Program-made: the position numbers and the translations under genes
Assembly: GCA_033065855.1 (NCBI GenBank)
Contig: JAVXUO010000035.1
Location: 186,001 to 250,000, forward strand
DNA: 64,000 bases
Reading direction: 5' to 3'
Source of the DNA: Escallonia rubra
Taxonomy: Eukaryota; Streptophyta; Magnoliopsida; Escalloniales; Escalloniaceae
The notes under the pieces: generated by a model
Told to the model about the DNA's origin: nothing
Seen by the model: only the letters and a program-made list of their open reading frames with translations
Database searches by the model: none
Shown here: positions 10,466-22,879 of the stretch, piece by piece
Layout: the number at the start of each line of letters is the position of its first letter
How positions within the stretch are numbered: position 1 is the stretch's first letter

Positions 10466-11902
10466 TGGGAACTGGTGGATCTTCCTCCTTGAAATAAACC
10501 ATTAGGGTGTAAATGGATTTTCAAGAGAAAGATGAAAGCTGATGGAATGATTGAAAAATATAAGGCCAGGTTGGTTGTCAAGGGATATAGACAAAAGGAA
10601 GGCCTTGATTTTTTCGATACATATTCACCGGTTACAAGAATAACATCAATTCCAATATTGATAGCTATTGCATCTATTAATAATCTTGAGATACACCAAA
10701 TGGATGTGAAAACAACCTTCCTAAATGGAGATCTAAATGAAGAGATCTATATAGAGCAACCCGATGAGTTTGTAGCTCCTAATCATAAGAGGAAGGTGTG
10801 CAAGCTTGTTAAGTCACTTTATGGACTAAAACATGCTCCAAAAGAATGGCATGAAAAGTTTGATAAAGTCATGATAAAAAATGGCTTTAGAATCAACGAA
10901 TGTGATAAATGTGTCTTTGTTAAAGGCACGGAAAAATGATATATCATTATTTGTCTTTATGTGGATGACATGCTCATTATTGGGAGCAATAATAAATTCA
11001 TTAAGGTTACAAAGAAAATGTTGACCAGTAAATTTGATATGAAAGATATGGGTGTGGCTGATGTTATACTTGGTATGAAAATTACCAAAACATCAAATGG
11101 ACTAGTCTTGTCACAATCTCACTATATTGAAAAAGTGCTAGACAAATTTAAAAGTTATGATGATAGTCCGGTGAAGACACCACTAGATGTAAATTTACAT
11201 CTAACAAGGAATACTGGTGAAGGAATATCTCAATTAGAGTATTCACGTATAATTGGTAGCTTAATGTACATCATGAATTGCACGAGACCCGATATAGCAT
11301 ATGCGGTCAGTAAACTGAGCATATATACTAGCAATCCGGGAAAGAATCATTGGATAGCTATTATAAGAGCCTTAAGGTACTTAAAATATACCTTAAATTA
11401 TGGGCTGCATTATACAAGATATCCAGCTGTATTAGAAGGATACAGTGATGCAAATTGGATATCAGATTCTAGTGAAACAAAGTCCACAAGTGGATATGTG
11501 TTTACATTAGGAGGAACGGCTATTTCTTGGAAATCCTCTAAACAGACATGTATTGCCAGATCCACTATGGAGTCTTAATTCATTGTTTTAGATAAAGCAG
11601 GAGAAGAAGCGGAGTGGCTTCGTAATTTCTTGGAGGATATTCCAAATTGGCCTAAGCCTGTGCCACCAATTTGCATACATTGTGATAGCCAATCTGCAAT
11701 TGGAAGAGCACAAAACAGCATGTATAACGACAAGTCTAGACACATACGTCACAGACACGATACCGTTAAACAATTACTTTCTAGAGGAATTATCTCTATT
11801 GACTATGTGAAGTCAAAGGATAATATTGTGAATCCGTTAACGAAAGCTTTGACTAGAGAGAAAGTAAATACTCATCGAGGGGAATGGGTCTTAAGCCTAT
11901 GA
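10466..11902 (+). pseudogene. Copia pol remnant: reverse transcriptase (RVT_2) and RNase H
   Basis: One reading frame runs from WELVDLPP at 10466 to TGA at 11900-11902, with three internal stops: TGA 10490, TGA 10937 and TAA 11576. Visible motifs in order are the RVT_2 start (PLGCKWIFKRK), KARLVVKGYRQKEGLDF, the second block MDVKTTFLNGDLNEEIY, the polymerase box [11 protein letters not shown] at about 10955, the region [20 protein letters not shown], and the copia RNase H with GYSDANW and the terminal HCDSQSAI / RHIRHRHD motifs. All stops are base substitutions in an otherwise continuous frame, so the copy is inactive but not very old. Gag, protease and integrase are absent. Confidence 0.9.
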
Positions 11903-12517
11903 ACTAAGAGTTGCCATAATGGAAACCCTACCTAGCTGACTGGAGATCCCAAGATCTAGGTTCAAAGGGAAACCGAATTATGTAAATGCGACTCAGACGG
12001 AGAACTATGGGGAGGGGAGGGGGGTGTTAAAACCCTTATATCCATTCCTATGGTGAGAAGACAGTGACACCTACAAAAGGTTAGGTTAAGCTACAGTTTT
12101 AATGACTCTTATATCTTGGAAATCCAAGTGGGGGTGCGGTAGGAACCTCTTAATAAGAAGTCACCTATGTGAGTAAGAAGTGGGCCGCTTCTATGAGAAT
12201 TGTAAGGCTGAATTCTCAGAGAGTACTCATAAAAACCAGGAGTTGTTTAGGACCGAAATGAACACAACAATGAGAACCTCAAAACAACGTTTGAGCGGTA
12301 CTGTGTGAAGTTCTATTTTCTTGATTTACACTATAGGTTGAACAGTTCAAGACATCACGTTCACTGGTTAACTAGTAAATCTGATAGTTCTCACTATGGA
12401 AGGTTCAAGGCCATCTGCTACCTATCCCGATGCAGTATCGTTCTAAAGAACTCTTTTTTTTGTGTTAGTGTTTCTTTGCGTATAGTGTCCAGTCAATTTT
12501 CTATTCATGTGGGGGAT
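11903..12517 (+). other. Copia 3' noncoding region with polypurine tract
   Basis: About 600 bp between the pol stop and the LTR with no coding potential. A G-rich tract at about 12009-12024 and a second, better-placed purine tract directly before the LTR (12506-12517) are visible; the latter is taken as the plus-strand primer site. Confidence 0.6.
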
Positions 12518-13477
12518 TGTTGGAATTGGGTTTTAAACCCATTGTGAGAAGCCATCTTTGACTCAATTTTCAAATGGGTTCCAAACCATAATTTGGTTAG
12601 GAACAAATTTATTTATGTTCATCTATTGGAGTAGATGATCATAGTATATTCACAAGTTTAAAACAAATAAGTAGTGAATGAGAAAATTGAAGTTGATGTT
12701 GGTGGTTCAACTTGAAGGGAAAAGAGTATCTCACATTGAAGAGATAAAGCCAAATTGTCTCCTTATAAGGCTTGGCCTTGAGGTAAGGGTTGGGCCCCTT
12801 GGGGGTACCCAAGTTTTGTGAGGAGGGAGGACCTAGGTTAACCCAAGGTCCAACATACACGCGCGCACTGCCTGCCCGTCCCGTCTTGGTCCGGTCCGTG
12901 GCCGTGGTTTGGGCTTGGGCCCATCAGGCTTCGCTTTATTCTTTTTGGGATAAAAACATTTTAAATAAATAAATATTTATTTATTTATTTTATTTTTAGA
13001 AAAGTTGCAACCTTTCAAACCAGCTGTGAAGAGTTGCACCCCCAGTGAATATTCTCCGTATAAAACGAGTCAGTTACGGAAGTTATTTAATTCGAATCCC
13101 GAAATTTTCTTATGATATATTATGTCTGTTTTTTCCTGTGTCCAAAAGAAAGAGTTCTGCTGTTGTTTTGGTTCACCGGGTCTACAATATGGAGTGCTCC
13201 TATTTCAGACGTATTGTCGTTGTATCCTGAGAGACTATCATCAAGAAACCGTTAGCATCGTTGCGGGGCGAATAAAGTCTTAAGGACAGTGAATCAAATT
13301 CACGCGTCGGCCTTCCATTTTGCTGTTCTGTAATCTTGCTGTGAGTTATAATAAATACGTACTTCTATTTCTGTTTGGTTTCGTTACTTCTGTTTTCGAA
13401 CGTTAATATTTGCATGTCAGAATTTTTCTGAAACTTACTTTCTGCACAAGTATACACAAAGATATATTTTTCCAACA
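12518..13477 (+). repeat. 3' LTR of the truncated copia element
   Basis: The 960-bp segment starts TGTTGGAA directly after the polypurine tract and ends TTCCAACA, giving perfect 8-bp inverted ends of the usual TG...CA copia type. A TATA-like motif (GTATAAAA) lies at about 13059. No second copy exists in the window, in line with loss of the 5' part. Confidence 0.8.
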
Positions 13478-14365
13478 ATGTTTTGATCTAAGATTTCAAT
13501 TCTTCTTTGTTTCAACAGTAACATCTTGTTCTATGGAGTTATGGTCCAAAATATGCCCTGACCTCTTAAGGCAGTCTCCTGTCTCGTGTCAAAAAGGTGA
13601 CCTGGAAATGGCACATTTACATCCAAAAAAAATAAAATAAAAAGAAAGCTACCATTTCACCATAGATCTTGCGTAATTGCAAATATTCACTTGTAGCATG
13701 CCATATCTCAATGGATTGACGTGAATTTTCTACTGCATGTACATTCCCATAAATGGTGATTTTTTCAAAATCTTTGAGGGAGAGATGGCGGCCTAGCTAA
13801 GGCTGAATCAGCACCCATGGAGACTAGCGAAATCTCACAAACTAGGCCACCCTCTATTTTCATTTTCTTAGTCATAAAAGATCATTTTTTTGTGCCAAAC
13901 GTTACAACGAGATGGAATTAAGTAAAAGCGAAATCTCTTTGAGGAGGGCCAGATAACCAAGATGGTGTGGAGCTTGATCCCAAGTCATCTTCACCGAGGC
14001 ATGCTGAGTAATGTTGGTAAGAACATGAGATACCTCATTGATTAATAGCCCGACCACAAAAATTAATAAATTTGCAGTTGTCGAGACTACTATTTAATCA
14101 AAAGCAAACATGAACTATGATTAATACCGAGGAGGAGACACATTCTATAACAACGTGTAGATAATAACAACGGAGCCCCCTTCTCATACAAGGTGTTCGA
14201 ATCATGTTGCTATCCTATCTTGACTACGCACTTTTGGACCGCTCATGTGTCCTTCTCTCACGACATGTCAACTTTTTAATGGTCAATGTTCAATGTTCGT
14301 AAGCCAGTCAAACCAACACGCACGCTCAAATCACGTGCGCGCTGCTCTTGTTTTCATAAAATCTA
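13478..14365. other. No gene seen
   Basis: Mixed AT-rich sequence after the LTR. Short open frames show no family features. Confidence 0.5.
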
Positions 14366-14612
14366 TGAGTGTCTGTGGTCGACCTCCCACAGCTCAAAGG
14401 AGTCGGCCTCCCCGACCTTAAGGGGATCGGCCTCCCCAACCTCAAGGAGGTCAGCTTACCTTCTTCATTCACCCCTTGGGGACTCCTCTCCTCACCCCTT
14501 GGGGGCTTCCTTGCTTCACCCCTCGCGGACTCCACTTTCACCCCTTGGGGACTCCTTCCCTCACCCCTTGGGGGGCTCCCTCTCTTTGGGGGCTCACTTG
14601 CATTTTGAGTTC
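14366..14612. repeat. Degenerate minisatellite of CACCCCTTGGGG words
   Basis: Imperfect tandem copies of a unit around CACCCCTTGGGGACTCC, preceded by a related CTCCCCGACCTTAAGGGG form, fill the stretch. All frames on both strands stay open because of the repeat, which explains three overlapping predicted proteins. None is likely real. Confidence 0.7.
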
Positions 14613-15182
14613 CTTTGCTCATTTCCATCAGAGAAAACCAGGGATCTAATAACTTCATGGCTTTTGGTGGAGGTGTGAGTCTTTGTGTTAGAGCTGAATG
14701 AAAGTGGGAAATTTTTTCCACTACTTGGGAACAAAATCAGGTAATAGCAATCGTTTCTTCATCAATACCACGATGAAGATGTAAATGAAAATCTACACTA
14801 GGGGGAGACATAATTGGAAAGCCTGCTTTGGTATTTCCAAATTGGACTACATATCATGCTTTTAGAGAAAACCGAAGAGGGGAAAATGTTGGAGGTGCAA
14901 AGGGAATGAAATCATAAGAAGGAGAAGAAGACCAGTTCAAGGAACACAGAGATGTGATTTTATCCTACAGTTGAAAGTTAGAGCGTTGTTATTAGTGTAT
15001 AAATAAAGTTTAAAGATCCAAACAAATCTATTTCCTTACTCTTTGTAACATGAAAGTTACTAAAAGAAATATAATTCAATTCCAAAAAGAAGTTATCAAC
15101 ACAATCAACCAGTTGATGCCACTACAAAAAGAATAATACATATGATGGTGGTGCAAACATTTGGTATTCTCCAAACAAGTAA

Positions 15183-15786
15183 TTAAAATGAAAGCCCAAA
15201 AATTGACACAATCAAGGCCACCATCATCGCCGTTGGAAAGAACTTGGGAATGATTCCATTTGCTGAATTTTCAGAAGGAGAAGGAGAAGGAGAAGGAGCC
15301 ATCCATTCTGAGTTTACGATGATGAACAACTTTTGACCTGCTGCAGCACAGTGCCGGCCAATACCACAAATGTACCACTTTCGCCCTGGAGTTGCAAGCA
15401 CAATTGCGTCATTTTCAGACGTTAGAGCTTCAGTCAGTGCCGGCTTAATGCAGCTCTCAAACCCTGTCCCGTTGACCTTGAAGACATTATGAGCTCTAAC
15501 AGGATACTGGAAAACTACAAAAACAAATTGCTCGAGTGAGAAAATCAATTCAATTTTAAAATTGGAATAGAGCGCTACTACTATTAACGTCGATAAAGCT
15601 AAAGATTGTGGTTAAAAATGTACCAAGCCTATCTCCAACCGTAAAATCCTTGCCCTATGCCCATGTCTGGTAATCGAAATTTTTCGTCCACCCTTTGTCA
15701 TCTCCAACTATGAAGTCTTTAGCAGAAACCAAGGCCGGAGAAACAATGGCAAGGATGACGATGAAACCCAACATATTAGAAGCCAT
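15183..15786 (-). pseudogene. Phytocyanin (blue copper protein) gene, two exons, one nonsense codon
   Basis: Phytocyanins are secreted, often GPI-anchored plant cupredoxins. Exon 1 (15786-15624) encodes a signal peptide (MASNMLGFIVILAIVSPALV) and the domain start with DDKGW. Exon 2 (15514-15183) joins in phase 1 across a GT-AG intron and gives VFQYPVRAHNVFKVNGTGF, ATPGRKWYICGIGRHC and GQKLFI. The candidate copper ligands are His in AHNVF, Cys in YICG, His in GRHC and Gln in GQKL (stellacyanin-like axial Gln). A Pro-Ser linker and hydrophobic tail (PTAMMVALIVSIFGLSF) fit a GPI signal. Codon 44 is TAG (15657-15655) in the usual WAxGKDF region, a Gln or Lys codon in relatives. No other damage is seen, so this is a near-intact gene with one stop. 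Confidence 0.85.
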
Positions 15787-15897
15787 GAAGATTAATTTTT
15801 CTTTCTCTATGTGTCCTTTGTTTCTTGCTTTAGAAGAAAGTAAGAGACAATTTGCTCAAGTTTGAGTTGAGGGTACTCGGAGAGGGAAAAAGGTCTT

Positions 15898-15906
15898 GTA
15901 TTTATA
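15898..15906 (-). promoter_or_regulatory. TATA box of the phytocyanin gene
   Basis: TATAAATAC on the minus strand lies about 110 bp upstream of the start codon at 15786, a normal plant core-promoter distance. The second phytocyanin copy has the corresponding site altered to GTAAATAC near 32590. Confidence 0.55.
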
Positions 15907-16432
15907 GTTTTCCGCTTGGGGAATCAAGTCAAGGTCGGCATGGTCTCTTATGTGCTTACAAAAAGCAAGAAGGCTTTTGTCCAAAGTCATGACCGGCTAT
16001 GCATGTTGACGAGTAATTTGCTAGTTTACAAATGGCTTCATGTTCCCTAAACTACTTTTTCAAGACGAAGTCCCCAACGAGTAATGGACGGCTCAAAGGG
16101 CAGCAATCAAAACTTGTCATTTACGTTTAGAGTCAATCTTAAAGCACCTAAAATTTCGCTGAAATTTCCGTCACAAGTAATACTACCAGAGGTTTAAATA
16201 GACGAAAATTTTGCCAACAAACAGGGTATGCAGTCCATAGCTACAATCGTTCTTGCTACAAAAAGTTTTCATGTTCCTTACGCATAGAAAAAGGAACTGA
16301 AAAGGCTCATTCTCTCTTTGTTGGGGATGGATTTCACTGTTGAAGATATACGCGACTAGGGACCAAAAGAAGCGACGGGCAGCGGTAGTTTGTCGAGTGT
16401 TATAATTGAAAACTTTGTTAATAATATTTACA

Positions 16433-17745
16433 TGATTTGTGATAATCCATTCTTTGATGGCACTTTTGTTGGATAATATTAACATGCTTTGATTTAACTA
16501 GTAAGATAGACCTGTAATGCACGTGAACGTTAACGTGTGACAATTACGGCATAGAAGAGTCATAACCCTAGTCCTCTCTAGACTATGACAACCTTTCATC
16601 TGTGGTTGTAGTATTACCTAATTGAAGTCCAAAGTGCAAGTTGAAAATAAGATTCACATACATAAGGATTGTTCTGAAATTTTTCTAGATGCATAAAAAA
16701 ATGTTGGTAGTCTCAACACACCTTCATCTCACGTAACATACGTAAGACATAAAAAGTGTGCATCGATTTGATGTCAATGATGACTCGTTTTCCTATAACG
16801 GTCTTACCAATCATCCTTTTGAAGTAAAAGGTATAAATTTTAACAATCAACAAACTAATATTTATCCCTTGTGATAGGAAGGACCTATGATCTAACACGT
16901 GTACTACAGTAAATAGCGTAATCATTTTCATTTTCCTTGATTTTTGCCTGTAAAGACATAATTCAACTCAAAAACAAAAAAAAGGAATTATGATTGCACA
17001 AATCAAGTTGCAGAATCTATTTGCGAAAAAGAAAACTCTGGGGCAACTTTAGCTCAACAGACTACTATTTTGGAGGCCAATTAAAATAGTAAGAGGCATC
17101 CTTTTCACTAGTAACATGGATCTGGAGTAAAATTGTTGCAATTGCAGTCGCAACAAATTTGAAAGTTATACAGACACCCAGGCGTTAGTCTTTTAATTTG
17201 TGGATGCTGTTAATTTTGTGGTTGACATTTCATTGCCCTTCAAGCTTATATACCAAATGAATCCACCTCTTCTGGATCCTGTACTCTCCATTTTTTTTGA
17301 CACATTCCTAATAAACCTCATATTTGACTTTTGAATTCTGAACTACAAAAAATTGTCAATGTCAATTATATTCGTTACCGAATTTTTTTGTAATAATCCT
17401 TTCTTTGATGGTGCTTTTGTTGAATTACAACATGCTTTGTGCAGTGCACGTGAACATTAACGTGTGACATCATAAGAATATGACGAAGAAGAATCATAAC
17501 CCAAGTCCTTTCTAGCCTATGATATTCAATTATCTGTGGCTAAGTATCCCTAATTGGAGTCCAAAGGCAAGTCGTAATTGTATATACATAAGAATTGCTC
17601 TGAAAATATTCTGAATCCATCAAAAAGGACATTTGAACTAGCACACGTAGTACTACAGTAAATAGTGTAATCATTTTCATTTTGTCTTACTGTTGCCAGT
17701 AGAGACATAGTTCAACTAAAAAACAAAAATGAAAAAAATATGACC
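16433..17745. repeat. Diverged tandem duplication, about 950-bp offset
   Basis: The stretch 16433-16965 is repeated in diverged form at about 17391-17745. Landmarks in the same order in both include TTCTTTGATGG, GCACGTGAAC with TTAACGTGTGACA, ATCTGTGG, and CTACAGTAAATAG with ATCATTTTCATTTT. No coding potential is seen in either copy. Confidence 0.65.
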
Positions 17746-18175
17746 GCACCACCTTGAGCACCATTTCATATCATTTTCCATTGCCTGATAGTTTCAACAA
17801 CAATAATTACAACCATATCTATATAATATAAAATAAGCGAAGCGAGAAAGATATTAATAGCTTATTTGCGCGACATATCATCGCTTCTTCATTTGACACA
17901 TCATTAGATCCTTATTTTAAGATTAATTAACCTCTATATTAGTAAGTCTTATTGAATTTTAAAAACTAATTCTAATCATTCTAAAATTCTACCTAATCAA
18001 TAAACTAATCTATTAAGACTTCTTTTTGACAATTATGTCCTTTAAACTCAAAAACTAATTCTAATCATTCTAAAACTCAACCTTATCATTATACTAACTT
18101 ATTAGGATTTAATATTTACTATTGTATCTTCAAAACTACTCTCTAATATAAACATAAAGACTCATACATATAAAA

Positions 18176-18625
18176 AACGAAAAAATTAATTTAAAAACTA
18201 ATTATAATCATTCTAAAATTCTACCTAATCAATATTACTAATCTATTAAAACTTAATTTTGACAATTATCTCCTTCTAAGTGTTTTCTAATATAAAAGTT
18301 AAAATTCATAGACCCAAGAAATAACTTATGGGATTTAGAATAAAAACGTGATCTTATAACTTATTGTGACTTAATATTAACTATTGTATCTCCAAAACTA
18401 CTCTCTAATATGAACATAAAAACTTATACATATAAAAAACGAAAAAACTAATTTTAAAACTAATTCTAATCATTCTAAAATTCTACCTAATCAATATTAC
18501 TAATCTATTAAAACTTCATTTTGACAATTATCTCCTTATAAGTGTTTTCTAATATAAAACTTAAAATCCATAGACCCAAAAAATAACTTATGGGATTTAG
18601 AATAAAAACGTGATCTAATAATTAA
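18176..18625 (+). repeat. Direct repeats inside the Helitron, 262-bp offset
   Basis: A block with CTACCTAATCAATATTACTA, a GACAATTATCTCCTT word and AACTTATGGGATTTAGAAT occurs at about 18218-18360 and again 262 bp later. Shorter related blocks recur to about 19060. Confidence 0.7.
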
Positions 18626-19516
18626 TTTAAATTTTGATAGGATTCTTATTTTTATATCTAATTAATTTTGCAGGAGTAATGAGGGTTTTCTGTGAGCCCT
18701 ATGTAATTCGAAAACTAATTCTAATCATTCTAAAACTCAACCTAATCATTATACTAACTTATTAGGACTTAATATTGACTATTATATCTTTAAAACTACT
18801 CTATAATACAAACATAATAACTCATACATATAAAAAAATGAAAATAATACTTTACATTTATATAAAAAAAATTAATTTAAAATTAATTCTAATCATTCTA
18901 AAACTCTATTTATTCAATATACTAATCTATTAAGACTTCACTTTGACAATTATGTCCTTAAAAGTGTTTTTATATCTAATTAATTTTGCAAGAGTGATGA
19001 GGGTTTTCTGTAAGTCTTATGTAATTCAAAAACTAATTCTAATCATTCTAACCGTTTGGGATTGATTCTCAAAAGTAGATTTTACTTGAATCTAAATCAG
19101 TTTTAATCTATATTAAACATAAGAGATTAAAAGTTATTGAACGTGTTTGGATAAAAAGAGATAAAAGTAGGCTTACAAAATTACCATACAGTGTATTCAC
19201 ATTGAAAGAAAGCATTTAATGTCCGTTTATCGTTTTAGGATAAATTGGCAATTCTCTTGGTCAAACTTGATTTTCCAAAACTAGTAATGAGGATTCTAGA
19301 TTTAATCAGTTTTGAGCACATTTGAGCAGATTTAATCAGTTTACTTATTTTTGCTAAACACTTCAAACTTGATTTAATCTGGATTAATCAGGATTGATCA
19401 TTCTAGAATCAATCTCAAACACCCTCTAAAACTTAACCTAATCACTATACTAACTTATTAAGATTTAATATTGACTATTGTATATTCAAAATCACTCCCT
19501 AATATGAATATAAAAG

Positions 19517-19517
19517 T

Positions 19518-19549
<32 letters not shown>

Positions 19550-19562
19550 CACACACACACAT
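19517..19562 (+). repeat. Compound (AT)n-(AC)n microsatellite
   Basis: A run of AT dinucleotides passes directly into a run of AC dinucleotides. It lies inside the Helitron. Confidence 0.9.
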
Positions 19563-20294
19563 ACTAACAAAAATAATACTCTCGATTTAGAAGAAACCAT
19601 TAATGTGACAATCACGATTGAACAACTTACGAGACTTAGAAGAAAAAAATGATCTAACAGTTGATTTGAATTTTTATAGTTACCTTATTTTTAAATTTGA
19701 TTAATTTCACAAGAATATTGAGGGTTGTATAATTTAAAAATTAATTCCAAACATTTTAGAATTCAACCTAATATACTAACTTATTGTGACTTAATTTTGA
19801 CTATTATATTCTCAAAACCACTCTTTAATGTGAATATAAAAATTCATATATCGAAAAAATGAAAAGAACATATTAAATTTATATGAGAAAAAATGACGCT
19901 CTAATTGAGTTAAATGTAGTATCATTATTCATATATATAGATATGTACGTAATATACATAAGATATTCATCGTTAAAAATGAAGAATGTCATATATAGAT
20001 TTAATAAATGAATCATAAGTCATCATATTTAAATAAGACTTCACAACCATCAAATTGGTTATATCCCATATATAAGGATTTTGAAAGCAAATCAAACTCT
20101 TTACTACGATTTATTGTTGAAAATTTTATGGTATAATAGTTGTGATATTTGTAAACCTTATAAATCTAGAAAATCAATCGTACAATGTTTAAACCTTATG
20201 CTACAGACATATATTACGTATTAAGTTTTGATTTTGACTATTAAAACCTTGATTAGATTGTCATGCAATTCTTGCGTAATATGTGTATTCGCAT

Positions 20295-20473
20295 GTATGT
20301 TTGCTTTAGTTCCTTTGAACTGTAAGTTGAAAGAATAATGAATAGATTGTGTTCTATTACCGCTTCACAATGTAAAAGAAAAGCTTAAAGAACGCAAAAA
20401 TCTAGCGACACTGCAACACAATCTACTCAATTTTTTTTAAACTTACAGTTCAAAGGAACTAAAACAAACATAT
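20295..20473. repeat. Inverted repeat (hairpin) inside the Helitron
   Basis: TTAGTTCCTTTGAACTGTAAG at 20306-20326 and its complement near 20442-20462 form arms that extend to about 34 bp, with a second inner pair AGATTGTGTT / AACACAATCT. It may be a small nested MITE or a structural part of the Helitron. Confidence 0.7.
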
Positions 20474-22879
20474 ATACCTATGCAAATGTTCCGCAACAAT
20501 TGCAAACATATATACCATTTAATCAAGACTGCAATTTTAAATGTGTATGAGACGAAAAACATATTCTACTGGATATCAAGTTCATATCTTAATAAGTTGG
20601 TGATTTCTTGAAATAATGATTCATGAAGAAGATAATAATGTATTATGAAATTTACGACTCTGAAAGTAAAGAACTCTTAACCTAACTTTTGAACTAAGAG
20701 ACTTGATTTTGAAAGGTTACAGGTTGGACTATTAAAATAAATTAATAATAATATAGTCTTGATAAGTTACTTGAAGCTCTTACAAATAAAGTTTTAAAAT
20801 TTTCTTACCAACAATTGTAGTTTTAATTGAAATATGGTTTGTATTAATATAATTTTTGTAGCTTTTGAAAATATTTTATTAACTTACTTGAGCTTGACTC
20901 GGGATCATGAGTTATATAATATCTAATAACTGAGGCGAGAAATGCAATGATAGTTCATGACACCTCTCATTGCATTGTGTTTCTAATATGATAAGATTTA
21001 TAAAAACTAATATTAGACATAGTAATGTTGCTAAAGATCTCCAGACATTATTTTGAACAGGTCCTTAATTTTGCAATTAATTAGATCGGCAAATGCAGTA
21101 AACATTTAAGTAATAAGCCTTATGCAATTGAAAAATCAATTCGAAACATTCAAAATTTTCTAACCAATATAGTAACCTATTACTTTATTTGAATATAATA
21201 TATCGAAAATGCTCTTTAACATGAAATATTAACCTGTAAAACAAAAATTATTAAGAGATTTAATAAGAAAAATAGTTACTATTTCAAATTCAATTTTAGG
21301 TTGTCTATAAATTCAAATATGAATCTAACTTGATAAATTTGTTCGTTAACAATTTAGGTGAATAATTTCCTTACTCTAAGGTCTTCACTATTTTATTTAG
21401 TTGCATTGGTTAAATGTAGAAATAACATAATATGCAGATTTTATATGAGATACATTAAAAAATAGTGTTCATTTAAAACCTTAATTATGTGAGCATTTCT
21501 TAAATTCAACTAATTTTATTTGGAAAAGTTTTAAACCAATTTTTTTCTATGGTATTTTTATTGTGAGTAATTAAACTCTTATTCATTCTAAATTCTGCAT
21601 TAGCAATATACCATTTGTGATTTTATGTTAACTTTTATAATTTTGAGTAGAAGTGCATTTAAAAATATATTAGTTATGTGATGAATGTAGATTAAAACTT
21701 AGATTGAAAACCTTATTATATCTAAATATAAATCTTACTTAGTAAGCATGCATATTGTATACTTTGTGAAATCTTGGTTAAATTTTGTTCAACAGTTTTC
21801 TTAGTACGAGGTTTGAGTTATCTTACATAGTCATGTTGGTTAAATTTTTTAAATGTTATTTAATTATCACATGCACTGATTACTATTTTCTCTGTATACT
21901 TTGCTAGTGGATTACATTTGCTTCCAAAAATGCTACACATCATTACTTAATTAGTCGTGTTGATTAACTTTTATAAATCATATGCTATAAACATATATAT
22001 GGACCCAAAAATTTTCCTATCAAAATTAAACTAATATGTAATTACTGTTATGGACAACCCATTCAAAGGTACAAATTATTTTATAAGATACTTAGAGAAT
22101 AATAAAAATGTCTTGCGCAATAGCAAAATTATCTCAACATGTTCTCAACATATTTTTATCAGTTGAATTTACTTTTTACTTTTTTGTGTATTAAATAAAC
22201 TCTTTTTTTCATCTATTTAGTTACCAAATCAGAATTCGCAAATATGCACAAGGACATTGCTTATTGATATTTAACCAGAAGGATAAATTTATTTTATTAC
22301 AAGAAAGTTGAAGCCAAAATTTAAAGTAACTATCTTTGATGAAATAACCATAAAATTAAAACAATTGTGTAATATATTCTATTATGCATTTCAAAACTAC
22401 TAAAATAAATCGTTGTTAATTAACTGTCCCGTGCTTGGCAGGGGATTCTGGGCTAGTAATGCAATTAAAGGATTATATGGGAATTATTATATAAGTTGGT
22501 GTTTAAGTAAAGGAAAAGTTTAAGATAGGTATATCACTACAAGAAAATACATTTGTTGCGACGAACTTTTAGTGACGGAAGCAATTCCGTCGCTAAATGT
22601 CATTCAAGCGACGGAATAAACCCTCGGTAATAGTCCGTCGTTAAAAATATTTGCCGACGGAATGATCCGTCGCCAAAGGTATTTGACGACGGAGTTTTAC
22701 CGATGGACTTTTAACGATGGTACAACCGACTCTAAAAGGTTTTTAGGAAATATTTAATTTTTGAGGGTTTTAAAAAAAAAAAGTGCCGAAATTTCTACCA
22801 TCGCTAAAAATTCCATCAGTAAAAAGGGATTTTACCGACGGGAAATTATGTCGCTAAAAGTTATCCCTTAAAACACACA

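Larger units (their letters stand above)
10463..13477 (+). mobile_element. Ty1/copia retrotransposon, 5'-truncated, with 3' LTR
   Basis: The element keeps the reverse transcriptase and RNase H parts of pol, a 3' noncoding region, a polypurine tract (CATGTGGGGGAT, 12506-12517) and one LTR. The 5' LTR, gag, protease and integrase are missing. The left edge abuts the Helitron fragment without any element end, so it is a deletion or recombination junction. The right target duplication cannot be verified because the left end is gone. Confidence 0.85.
17818..22456 (+). mobile_element. Complete non-autonomous Helitron
   Basis: The 5' end is TCTATATAATATAAAATAAG, with a GC-containing AAGCGAAGCGAG block just inside, the classic plant Helitron 5' signature. 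The 3' end is a stem CCCGTGC/GCAGGGG (22428-22444, one mismatch) followed by ATTCTGGG and CTAG at 22453-22456. The host bases are A at 17817 and T at 22457, the AT target expected for Helitrons. The 4.6 kb is very AT-rich and encodes no Rep/helicase, so it depends on a partner. It contains internal direct repeats, microsatellites and a hairpin. No captured gene was recognised. Confidence 0.9.

Noticed and set aside
12003..12030. G-rich tract followed by TGTTAAAACCC as the copia LTR start
   Set aside because: The start at 12518 has a better polypurine tract and perfect inverted ends with 13477.
14180..14210. GTTCGAATC as a second SINE or tRNA box B
   Set aside because: No box A at a suitable distance on the same strand.
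14286..14721. Three long overlapping frames on both strands
   Set aside because: Open only because of the CACCCCTTGGGG minisatellite.
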